Assembly (NCBI GenBank): GCA_045586105.1
Contig: JAZMZS010000072.1
Location: 1 to 16,834 of the forward strand
Direction of reading: 5' to 3'
Source of the DNA: JAZMZS01 sp045586105
Lineage (GTDB): Bacteria > Bacillota > Clostridia > Oscillospirales > CAG-272
DNA: 16,834 nt
A program made the position numbers and the translations under genes. Below the pieces are notes generated by a model. It was not told the DNA's origin and searched no databases. It worked only from the letters and a program-made list of their open reading frames with translations. Shown piece after piece: positions 1 through 6,538 of this stretch; the stretch's first letter is position 1; each line of letters opens with the position of its first letter.

Positions 1-991
1 AGGGTATATAGATTTTTTTGAACATATCGTTAGCATACCTGTCTGTCATACCTGAAATATAATCGCAAACAGCTCTGCTAAGCCCTTCTTTGTCTGCGAT
101 CTCGACAAAAAAAACGGGCATCCTCTCAGGATTGTTAAGAAAATAATCATACAATCCTTCAAGCATAAGCATTGCCTTCTTCTCTTCACCTTTGGCAATG
201 GGGTTTGTATATACGGCATCAAACAAAAATGCTCTCAGCTCCATCATAGCATTCCAAACGTGAGGCTCCATCTGTATCTCACTCATATTTTCGCTCGCAT
301 AGATGATCGAGCTGACCATTGTGTTTATCCTCTTACTGTGAGTATCTCCGAGTATTTCGGTTATTGAAGAAGGAATATCGGATGGTGATAGTATCCCGCC
401 TCTGAGAGCGTCATCGATATCATGATTGATATATGCTATCCTGTCGGCGAATTTTACGATGACCCCCTCGAGAGTGGAAGCAAGCGTCTCTCCGTTATGC
501 CATCTGATAGCATCTCTCACCTCATATGTAAGATTAAGTCCGTCTCCGCCGTTTTCAAGCTTCTCAACAACTCTGAGGCTTTGCTCAGAGTGGGAAAAAT
601 CAGAGGAAAAGCACTTCTGCATCACTCTCTCGCCCGCATGACCGAACGGGGTGTGTCCAAGGTCGTGCCCGAGAGCACCCGCTTCAGTGAGATCCTCGTT
701 CAATCTCAGTGCACGTGCAATTATCCTTGCAATCTGCGTGACCTCAAGTGTATGAGTCATTCTGTTTCTGTAATGCTCGTCCGCAGGAAGCAAAAAGACC
801 TGTGTTTTGTGCATAAGCCTGCGGAATGCCTTTGAGTGTATGATCTTGTCTCTGTCACGCTGAAATTCCGTACGGTTTACACAAGGGGTGTAAGCGTACC
901 TTCTGCCTCTCGTATTTGCAGTCAAAAACGCATATTTTGAGAGAGTTTGCCTCTCGCGTTCGAGAAATATATTACTGATCCTTTCTCTCAT
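1..991 (-). CDS. dgt: Deoxyguanosinetriphosphate triphosphohydrolase (dGTPase), HD superfamily, 3' end cut by window edge
   Basis: Cytosolic metal-dependent enzyme that hydrolyses dGTP (or other dNTPs) to the nucleoside and triphosphate, helping set dNTP pools. About 330 codons are visible, starting at the ATG at 991-989 with an AGGA ribosome site about 9 nt upstream. The HD metal site is clear: H80 in MTHTLEV, H109-D110 in GHDLGHTPFGH, and D183 in KFADRIAYINHD. The early RRYAYTPCVNRTEFQRDRD and HSKAFRRLMHKTQV segments are typical of bacterial dGTPases. The frame is open to base 1 and the last residues (FKKIYIP) resemble the usual C-terminus, so probably only a few residues are missing. In many Clostridia dgt leads an operon with dnaG and rpoD; those would lie beyond the left edge, which is inference. 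It is separated from prfB by a terminator, so it has its own transcription start. Confidence 0.93.
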   Translation of the reverse strand, partial: MRERISNIFLERERQTLSKYAFLTANTRGRRYAYTPCVNRTEFQRDRDKIIHSKAFRRLMHKTQVFLLPADEHYRNRMTHTLEVTQIARIIARALRLNEDLTEAGALGHDLGHTPFGHAGERVMQKCFSSDFSHSEQSLRVVEKLENGGDGLNLTYEVRDAIRWHNGETLASTLEGVIVKFADRIAYINHDIDDALRGGILSPSDIPSSITEILGDTHSKRINTMVSSIIYASENMSEIQMEPHVWNAMMELRAFLFDAVYTNPIAKGEEKKAMLMLEGLYDYFLNNPERMPVFFVEIADKEGLSRAVCDYISGMTDRYANDMFKKIYIP

Positions 992-1055
992 AACACAATT
1001 CCTCATTAAAACAGACAAATGTATTTTTGCCAATTACACAGATAATATACGCGGA

Positions 1056-1086
1056 TTTTTCAAAAAACACTCTGTTTTTCAAAAAA
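1056..1086. repeat. Two direct copies of a 12-nt near-palindromic A/T motif upstream of dgt
   Basis: TTTTTCAAAAAA occurs exactly at 1056-1067 and 1075-1086, a 19-base period. Each copy is nearly self-complementary. The inner halves can also pair as AAAAACA-ctc-TGTTTTT, a 7-bp A/T hairpin. It lies in the dgt upstream region, just downstream (on the minus strand) of the prfB-operon terminator. It could be an operator pair, a backup terminator, or simply A/T-tract DNA. Confidence 0.4.
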
Positions 1087-1129
1087 ATTATAAAAAAATA
1101 ATAAAGGAAGGCAAAATACCTTCCTTTAT
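1082..1129 (-). terminator. Rho-independent terminator of the prfB operon
   Basis: A perfect 11-bp stem (1101-1111 with 1119-1129, around AAAGGAAGG/CCTTCCTTT) encloses a 7-nt loop. Read on the minus strand it is followed by a long T-rich run (TTATTTTTTTATAATTTTTTT). It sits 18 bases after the stop of the small membrane-protein gene, so it ends that operon. Confidence 0.88.
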
Positions 1130-1147
1130 GCTGATAAATGTTGAAGC

Positions 1148-1486
1148 TCACTGAAAATCCGCCTCGGTCGCTTCCTCGTCCGTAGGAACATCGAAGGACA
1201 CGTCACAATCATCGCTGCCGTATACTCCGCTGTTGATCATCGTATCATCAAATGTAAAATCATCATCGGTCTCAAAGAATCGGGAGGGATCAAACTCCTC
1301 TTCCTCAAGCTCGGATTTGTGCTGGTAAAGAAGATATGCACCCGCAACTCCGTTCATAGCGGCAACCGCAAGAAAGGCAGCAGCAATGCTCTTTTTCTTG
1401 GTGCAAAGGATGAGAAACATAAAAAGACACGAAAAAGCCTGTACAACGAGCGAAATACCTACATATAATCTTGTTTTCTTTATCAT
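1148..1486 (-). CDS. Small two-span membrane protein with acidic C-terminal tail (unknown function)
   Basis: I do not recognise this 112-residue protein. It has a basic N-terminus (MIKKTR), a first hydrophobic helix at about residues 7-28, a short KKK turn, a second helix at about 33-54, and then a roughly 58-residue tail very rich in Asp and Glu (EEEEF, DDDFTFDD, DEEATEADF). By the positive-inside rule the KKK loop is cytoplasmic, which would put both the N- and C-terminal parts on the other side; with such short helices this is uncertain. It starts at the ATG at 1486-1484, 17 bases after the prfB stop, with a GGGGG ribosome site 7 nt upstream, so it is almost certainly cotranscribed with prfB. 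It ends in TGA. The terminator follows directly. Confidence 0.75.
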   Translation of the reverse strand: MIKKTRLYVGISLVVQAFSCLFMFLILCTKKKSIAAAFLAVAAMNGVAGAYLLYQHKSELEEEEFDPSRFFETDDDFTFDDTMINSGVYGSDDCDVSFDVPTDEEATEADFQ

Positions 1487-1503
1487 GATGATACCCCCGA
1501 GAA

Positions 1504-2610
1504 TTATTTGGCCTGTTCCTTCAGATAAGCATTGATAAATCCATCAAGCTCACCGTCCATAACGGCGTTTATATTTCCGTCTTCATAGCCTGTTCTTGTA
1601 TCCTTGGCAAGTGTATAAGGCATGAAAACATATGATCTGATCTGCGATCCCCACTCTATATTAGTCTTGACACCCTTGATATCGTCGATCTTGTCGAGCT
1701 TTTCGCGCTCCTTGATCTCCATGAGCTTTGAGCGAAGCATTTTCATTGCCGTTTCCTTGTTCTGGAGCTGGCTTCGCTCGGTCTGGCATCCTACCACTAT
1801 TCCGGTGGGCTTATGAACGATTCTGATAGCGGAGTCTGTTTTATTTATATGCTGACCTCCTGCACCGCTCGATCTGTGTGCGGTGATCTCGAGGTCTTCT
1901 TCCTTGATCTCTACCTTTCCGTCGTCGGTAAACTCAGGCATTACCTCAACAGATGCAAAGGATGTCTGTCTTCTGCCCGAGGCATCAAAGGGAGATACTC
2001 TGACAAGACGGTGAACGCCGTTTTCACTCTTCATATATCCGTAAGCGTAAGTCCCCTCGATCATGATGGTAGCACTCTTGATCCCTGCTTCTTCGCCGTC
2101 GAGCCAGTCGATCAGCTTTACGTTGTATCCGTGCTTTTCTCCCCATCTGGTGTACATGCGGTACAGCATGAGCGCCCAATCCTGCGCCTCGGTTCCGCCG
2201 GCACCCGGATGGAAGGAAATGATCGCATTGTTCTTATCGTATTCTCCGGAAAGAAGAAGCTCTATTCTTTGCTTTTCCTCTTCCTTTTTTATAGCTTCCA
2301 GCTCCGATGCTACCTCGTCTACACAGCTTTCATCATTTTCTTCAATTGCCATTTCGGCAAGAGCTATAGCATCCTCAAGCCGCAAGACGAGCCTTTCATA
2401 ATTTGATATCTTGTCCTTAAGCTGCTTTATATTCTGCAGAACCTTGCTCGAATTTTCCTGATCGCTCCAAAAATTTTCAGCATAAGTAAGCTGCTCAAGC
2501 TCCTCGGCTTTGTTTCTCAGATCGTCGATACGCAAAGCAGATCCAAGCTCTGTCAGCTTTTCTCTGTATTCAAGAAGCTCGTATTTTGATTCTTCAAGTG
2601 CAATAATCAA
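1504..2610 (-). CDS. prfB: Peptide chain release factor 2 (RF2), single uninterrupted frame
   Basis: Class I release factor that reads UGA and UAA in the ribosomal A site and triggers peptidyl-tRNA hydrolysis. The 368-residue length is normal for RF2. The codon-reading tripeptide SPF is at 206-208 and the catalytic GGQ loop (SSGAGGQHINKTDSAIR) at 251-253. The N-terminal coiled-coil domain (about 1-115) is complete. The start is TTG at 2610-2608: an in-frame TGA lies 18 nt upstream, no ATG is available, and a GGAGGGG ribosome site stands 6 nt before it. In many bacteria prfB carries an in-frame UGA near codon 25 that needs a +1 frameshift and gives autoregulation. Here the frame runs straight through that region (LGSALRIDDLRNK) and the stop codon is UAA, so that control is absent. 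It leads an operon with the small membrane protein. Confidence 0.96.
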   Translation of the reverse strand: MIIALEESKYELLEYREKLTELGSALRIDDLRNKAEELEQLTYAENFWSDQENSSKVLQNIKQLKDKISNYERLVLRLEDAIALAEMAIEENDESCVDEVASELEAIKKEEEKQRIELLLSGEYDKNNAIISFHPGAGGTEAQDWALMLYRMYTRWGEKHGYNVKLIDWLDGEEAGIKSATIMIEGTYAYGYMKSENGVHRLVRVSPFDASGRRQTSFASVEVMPEFTDDGKVEIKEEDLEITAHRSSGAGGQHINKTDSAIRIVHKPTGIVVGCQTERSQLQNKETAMKMLRSKLMEIKEREKLDKIDDIKGVKTNIEWGSQIRSYVFMPYTLAKDTRTGYEDGNINAVMDGELDGFINAYLKEQAK

Positions 2611-2653
2611 GTAATGCCCCTCCGGTCAATGTAAATTTTTGTTCATGTATGTT

Positions 2654-2682
2654 AATATATCATAAATTTATTATATTTTCAA
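2654..2682 (-). promoter_or_regulatory. Sigma-A promoter for prfB
   Basis: On the minus strand TTGAAA (2682-2677) and TATATT (2659-2654) are separated by exactly 17 bases. This places the start point about 37 bases before the TTG start of prfB. No competing element with better spacing was found. Confidence 0.65.
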
Positions 2683-2687
2683 GTACT

Positions 2688-2768
2688 CTATAATAAATTA
2701 TTCGGACTCTTATGAGCCCGCGGATAATTCTATTGCAACGCAAAGGTGAATTTTTACCTATAATAAAT
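2688..2768 (+). repeat. Duplicated CTATAATAAAT (-10-like) upstream of spoIVB
   Basis: The 11-mer CTATAATAAAT occurs at 2688-2698 and again at 2758-2768. Both contain a perfect TATAAT, but neither has a good -35 at 16-18 bases (TTGCAA before the second copy is 20 bases away). They may be alternative weak start sites for spoIVB, or just A/T-rich intergenic sequence. Confidence 0.3.
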
Positions 2769-2855
2769 ATAATTGTTACTCATATAAGACGAGACGCGGA
2801 GCAAATTATTATTACGCGGCAAATGCATTTCTCCAGAAAGCAAAGGAAGGATCAT

Positions 2856-3881
2856 ATGCAAAAACAGCAGATTCGAAAATATAAATTCTTATTCTCTTTT
2901 ATCATATTATTCATCTCTCTTACAGTAAGTTTTCCGACATATATAAATGCAGATGCAGCAAAAAAATATTTTGCCGCAGGTCTGCCCTTCGGAATATCGA
3001 TGGAAACGGACGGCGTGATAGTTTCGGGTTTCACAGAGATAAACGGAGTTAAGGAAAAATATCATCCTTCATTTCATTCGGGAATCAAAGCGGGTGATGT
3101 TATTATAACCGTTGACGGCTGCAATATTTCAAGTATCAGTGATCTGATAAAAGCAGTAAATGATTCAAATGGAAGATCTGTATCTCTAACTGTTCTGCGA
3201 AAAAACGAGAAAAAATCATTCGCGGTAAGACCCTTCAGATGCGAAGACGGTATATTAAGGCTCGGAGTGAACGTAAAGGACAGCATCTGCGGAATAGGCA
3301 CTCTGACATTTATCGATCCGGATAACGGAAGCTTCGGAGGTCTCGGCCACGGTATCTGCGATCCCAATACGTTATTTCCTATCCCAATGAAAAAAGGTAC
3401 GATCACCGATGTAGTGATCAAAAACATAATCAAAGGCAAGATCAGCTCACCGGGCGAGATAAGAGGTTCTTTTTCCGTAAATAGAATCGGAACAGCACAA
3501 ATCAACTCGGAGTTTGGCATTTTTGGAACATTATCCAACTATAAAACTGACAACTTTCAATTAGTGGAAGCAGCTCAGGCTTCAGAAGTGACGTGCGGAA
3601 ATGCAAGCATCATTTGCACCCTCGGCACAGACGGTCCGCAAAGCTACTCGATCAGTATTGAAAGCGCGGATGTTACCGAGAACACAGACACAAGAAACTT
3701 TGTCATAAGGGTAACCGACGAAAAACTGCTGTCGATAACGGGCGGGATCATACAAGGAATGTCGGGAAGTCCTATCATCCAGAACGGAAAGCTGATCGGT
3801 GCCGTAACTCATGTCTTTGTAAACGAACCGACAAAAGGATACGGAATATTCATTGGTAATATGCTCAAGAATATCTCATAA
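2856..3881 (+). CDS. spoIVB: SpoIVB-type serine peptidase (PDZ domain plus S55 peptidase)
   Basis: In endospore formers SpoIVB is made in the forespore, exported into the intermembrane space and signals sigma-K activation across it by cleaving SpoIVFA. This copy is 341 residues from the ATG at 2856, chosen because GGAAGG lies 5 nt upstream and a signal-anchor follows at once (about residues 9-32). The same frame extends upstream to an ATG at 2712 with no ribosome site, and I rejected that start. A PDZ domain covers about 35-130 (HSGIKAGDVIITVDG). The S55 domain follows, with H165 in GLGHGICD, D288 in VTDEKL and S303 in GMSGSP. The Asp-Ser spacing of 15 matches my recollection of the B. subtilis triad (H236, D363, S378). 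It is shorter than the B. subtilis protein (about 425). It is monocistronic here, not beside recN or spo0A as usual. Confidence 0.9.
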   Translation: MQKQQIRKYKFLFSFIILFISLTVSFPTYINADAAKKYFAAGLPFGISMETDGVIVSGFTEINGVKEKYHPSFHSGIKAGDVIITVDGCNISSISDLIKAVNDSNGRSVSLTVLRKNEKKSFAVRPFRCEDGILRLGVNVKDSICGIGTLTFIDPDNGSFGGLGHGICDPNTLFPIPMKKGTITDVVIKNIIKGKISSPGEIRGSFSVNRIGTAQINSEFGIFGTLSNYKTDNFQLVEAAQASEVTCGNASIICTLGTDGPQSYSISIESADVTENTDTRNFVIRVTDEKLLSITGGIIQGMSGSPIIQNGKLIGAVTHVFVNEPTKGYGIFIGNMLKNIS

Positions 3882-3885
3882 AACA

Positions 3886-3914
3886 TAACGGCGGGGCTAC
3901 CGCCGTTAATTCTT
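3886..3914 (+). terminator. Hairpin terminator after spoIVB
   Basis: A perfect 9-bp stem, TAACGGCGG (3886-3894) with CCGCCGTTA (3900-3908), has a GGCTA loop and begins 4 bases after the spoIVB stop. The following T-run (TTCTTTAT) is short, so termination may be partial. The argS promoter lies just downstream. Confidence 0.65.
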
Positions 3915-3946
3915 TATATGAACTTCAAAAACTTTCCTTTTTGATA

Positions 3947-3975
3947 TTGAAATCAAAGCAAGGATATGATATAAT
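3947..3975 (+). promoter_or_regulatory. Strong sigma-A promoter for argS-yebC
   Basis: TTGAAA (3947-3952) and TATAAT (3970-3975) are 17 bases apart, with TGA immediately before the -10 (extended -10 form). The leader from the start point to argS is only about 55 bases, too short for a T-box, so tRNA-sensing control is not expected. Confidence 0.8.
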
Positions 3976-4036
3976 AAATAGTCAAAAAATCAGTATGATC
4001 TGAAATTACTATTCAAGATCCCGAAAGGAAAAGCAA

Positions 4037-5749
4037 ATGAAGACTCTCAAAAAGCAGCTCGCAGATAAACTCAGCGAGTTAGTAGCAGAAAAGTTTTCCG
4101 CTGACATAGAGGCACAGGAGCTCGTGTCTCTCATGGAATATCCGCCCGATGCATCGATGGGCGATATAGCAATTCCCTGCTTTAAGCTCGCCAAGACCCT
4201 GAGAAAAGCTCCGCCCATGATCGCCTCTGTGCTCTCTGAAGCAATCGATCTTCCGGCTGTATACAAAGCACAAGCGGTGAACGGATATCTGAACATATAT
4301 CTTGATCCCGCGCACCTTGCTTCTCATGTGATAGCCGAAATCGCATCTGCAGGCAATAAGTACGGATCACCGAATAACGGAGAGGGCAAGACCGTCGTGC
4401 TCGATTATTCTTCTCCGAACGTTGCAAAGCCTTTTCATATAGGGCATCTCGGTACGACGGTTATCGGTCATTCTCTGAAACTTCTTCACGAATTTGCAGG
4501 CTACAAATGTGTTGGAATAAACCATCTGGGCGACTGGGGTACACAGTTCGGAAAGCTTATCGTCGCTTACCGCAAATGGGGATCAAAAGAAGCTGTTGAG
4601 CAAAACGAGATCGACGAGCTTGTATCTCTTTACGTTCGTTTCCATAAGGAAGCCGAGCTTGACCCCGAGCTCGAGAACGAAGCAAGAGCGGAATTCACCA
4701 AGCTCGAGCATCACGACGAAGAGAATCTCGCTCTATGGAAATGGTTTATTGAAATTAGCATCAGAGAATACAAAAAGACATACGATCAGCTCGGCATAGA
4801 ATTCGACTCCTACAACGGAGAATCCTTCTATACAGACAAAATGCCAGAGCAGATAGAAAAAATGAAGGAGCTCGACCTTCTCAAGCTCGATGACGGCGCA
4901 TCCGTTGTTGACCTTGAAAAATACGGCATGCCTCCGTGTCTTATACTTAAGCGTGACGGCTCAACGCTTTATCCTACCAGGGATATAGCCGCAGCAGTAT
5001 ACCGCAAGCGTCACTATGACTTTGACAAATGTATCTACGTAACCAGTGCAGGTCAATCACTGCATTTCGCACAGTGGTTCAAAGTTCTTGAAATGATGGG
5101 CTACGACTGGTATGACGGTCTCGTTCACATCCCCTACGGTACAGTATCGATCAACGGAGAGAAGCTTGCCACAAGAACCGGTAACGTTATTCTCTTAAAG
5201 GATCTGTTCGCAATGGCTATAGAAAAGGTCGGTGCGATCATGGATGAAAAGAATCCAGATATCGAAAACAAGGCAGAGATCGCGGAAGCTGTAGGCGTAG
5301 GTGCTATTGTATTCCATTATCTCTCAAACAACAGAATGAGAGACATCAACTTTATGCTCGAGGATGCTCTTTCCTTCGACGGTAACACAGGTCCTTATGC
5401 ACAGTACACATATGCAAGATGCTCGAGCATACTCGAAAAAGCAGGCGGACACACACTTACCGGGATCTCGATCGAAAGGATCGGAGAGGAAGAAAAGGAG
5501 CTCTCAAAGGCACTTGCACGCTTCCCCGAAAGAATAGACGAGGCACTTTCCGACTACGAGCCGAGCGTTATAACAAGATATATTCTCGATCTTTGCGCAT
5601 CGTTCAACCGATTCTACCACAACTGCTCTATTCTCGGAGCAGAGGACGAATCGGAAAAGAACACAAGGATCGCATTCACAAAAGCTACGCATCAGGTGCT
5701 CGGTACAGCGCTTAAGCTGATATGCCTTAAGACCCCCGAAAAAATATAA
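4037..5749 (+). CDS. argS: Arginyl-tRNA synthetase
   Basis: Class I aminoacyl-tRNA synthetase that charges tRNA-Arg in the cytosol. At 570 residues it has the normal family length. The N-terminal Arg-S additional domain (about 1-90) carries MGDIAIPCF. The catalytic fold starts near 118, with the HIGH signature at 134-137 (SSPNVAKPFHIGHL). The KMSKS region is degenerate, as is usual for this enzyme: GEKLATRTGN at about 374-383. The C-terminal DALR anticodon-binding domain spans about 440-570 (TGPYAQYTYAR, then a final LKTPEKI). The ATG at 4037 has an AAAGGA ribosome site about 8 nt upstream. It is the first gene of an operon with yebC, 20 bases apart. Confidence 0.97.
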   Translation: MKTLKKQLADKLSELVAEKFSADIEAQELVSLMEYPPDASMGDIAIPCFKLAKTLRKAPPMIASVLSEAIDLPAVYKAQAVNGYLNIYLDPAHLASHVIAEIASAGNKYGSPNNGEGKTVVLDYSSPNVAKPFHIGHLGTTVIGHSLKLLHEFAGYKCVGINHLGDWGTQFGKLIVAYRKWGSKEAVEQNEIDELVSLYVRFHKEAELDPELENEARAEFTKLEHHDEENLALWKWFIEISIREYKKTYDQLGIEFDSYNGESFYTDKMPEQIEKMKELDLLKLDDGASVVDLEKYGMPPCLILKRDGSTLYPTRDIAAAVYRKRHYDFDKCIYVTSAGQSLHFAQWFKVLEMMGYDWYDGLVHIPYGTVSINGEKLATRTGNVILLKDLFAMAIEKVGAIMDEKNPDIENKAEIAEAVGVGAIVFHYLSNNRMRDINFMLEDALSFDGNTGPYAQYTYARCSSILEKAGGHTLTGISIERIGEEEKELSKALARFPERIDEALSDYEPSVITRYILDLCASFNRFYHNCSILGAEDESEKNTRIAFTKATHQVLGTALKLICLKTPEKI

Positions 5750-5769
5750 TTGAAAGCAGAGGAACGATC

Positions 5770-6498
5770 ATGTCAGGACATAGCAAATGGAAAAACATAA
5801 TGCACAAAAAGGAAAAGACAGACGCCCAGAGAGCGAAGGTCTTTACCAAGATAGGCAAGGAAATGGCTATCGCCATTAAGGAGGGCGGGCCTGATCCCGT
5901 ATCCAACTCCAAGCTCCGTGACCTTATTCAGAAGGCAAAAGCGAACAATGTCCCCAATGACAATATTGACAGAGTAATCAAGAAGTTCTCAGGTAACAAT
6001 GACGTTGTGTACGAGGAAGTAAACTACGAGGGCTACGGTCCCTGCGGTGTTGCGGTCATCGTTCGTGCAGCAACCGACAACAGAAACCGTACAGGAGGAA
6101 ATGTCCGCCATTATTTCGATAAGTTCGGAGGAAATCTCGGACAGAATGGCTGTGTATCTTATCTTTTTGAGGATAAGGGCGTAATAATTATTTCAAGAGA
6201 AAGCGGCGCAGATGAGGATGAGCTCATGGAGGCCGCACTTGAAGCAGGGGCTGCCGATTTCTCTGCTGACGAAGAATGCTTCGAGATAACGACAGAAGTA
6301 TCAGATCTCAGCGCTATCCGTGAGGATCTTGAAGGAAAGGGCTACAAGATCGAGAGTGCCGAGCTTGACAAGATCCCTTCCAATTACATTACCCTCGAGG
6401 ATGAAGAAAGCATCAAACACATGAACCTTCTTCTTGAATATCTTGAGGAGGATGAGGATGTGCAGGACGTCTTCCATAACTGGGAGAACGTACAGTAA
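5770..6498 (+). CDS. yebC: YebC/PmpR family protein
   Basis: A 242-residue protein of normal length opening with the family signature MSGHSKWKNIMHKKEK. It continues through the conserved TKIGKEM, GGPDP, KAKANNVPNDNIDR and NRTGGNVRHYF segments, covering the three-domain fold. The family has been described both as DNA-binding regulators and, more recently, as translation factors that relieve ribosome stalling on proline-rich sequence; which applies here cannot be told from sequence. An AGAGGA ribosome site lies 7 nt before the ATG. It is cotranscribed with argS, which fits a translation role. A strong hairpin terminator follows 4 bases after the stop. Confidence 0.95.
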   Translation: MSGHSKWKNIMHKKEKTDAQRAKVFTKIGKEMAIAIKEGGPDPVSNSKLRDLIQKAKANNVPNDNIDRVIKKFSGNNDVVYEEVNYEGYGPCGVAVIVRAATDNRNRTGGNVRHYFDKFGGNLGQNGCVSYLFEDKGVIIISRESGADEDELMEAALEAGAADFSADEECFEITTEVSDLSAIREDLEGKGYKIESAELDKIPSNYITLEDEESIKHMNLLLEYLEEDEDVQDVFHNWENVQ

Positions 6499-6538
6499 AA
6501 ACAGATCCCGAGACTAAGATGGTCCCGGGATCTTTTTT
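6497..6538. terminator. Bidirectional terminator between yebC and larA
   Basis: A 12-bp stem with one A-C mismatch (AGATCCCGAGAC at 6503-6514, GTCCCGGGATCT at 6522-6533) encloses a 7-nt loop. On the plus strand it runs into TTTTTT (6533-6538). On the minus strand it is followed by TTTTT (complement of 6497-6501). It can therefore end both converging transcripts. Its plus-strand T-run overlaps the larA stop codon. Confidence 0.88.

Noticed and set aside
422..835. 137-codon open frame on the plus strand within dgt
   Set aside because: It lies antisense to the conserved HD-domain coding sequence of dgt, has no recognisable domain, and is best explained as a shadow frame.
1813..2406. 197-codon open frame on the plus strand within prfB
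   Set aside because: It is antisense to the conserved release-factor core; the composition is unlike a real protein and no ribosome site is evident.
2530..2545. Relic of the RF2 frameshift site (CTTTG run near codon 26 of prfB)
   Set aside because: The CTTTG lies in a different phase from the classical CTT-TGA site and no stop codon is present; coincidence is the simpler explanation.
2746..2795. Sigma-G-type promoter for spoIVB (TGAATT with CATATAA)
   Set aside because: The two elements are about 28 bases apart rather than 17-18, and the -10 match is imperfect.
2712..2855. Upstream extension of spoIVB by 48 codons to an ATG at 2712
   Set aside because: That ATG has no ribosome site, the added stretch is not signal-like, and the ATG at 2856 has GGAAGG at ideal spacing with a signal-anchor directly after it.
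3976..4036. T-box leader for argS
   Set aside because: The leader is only about 60 bases and shows no T-box sequence or large stem structure.
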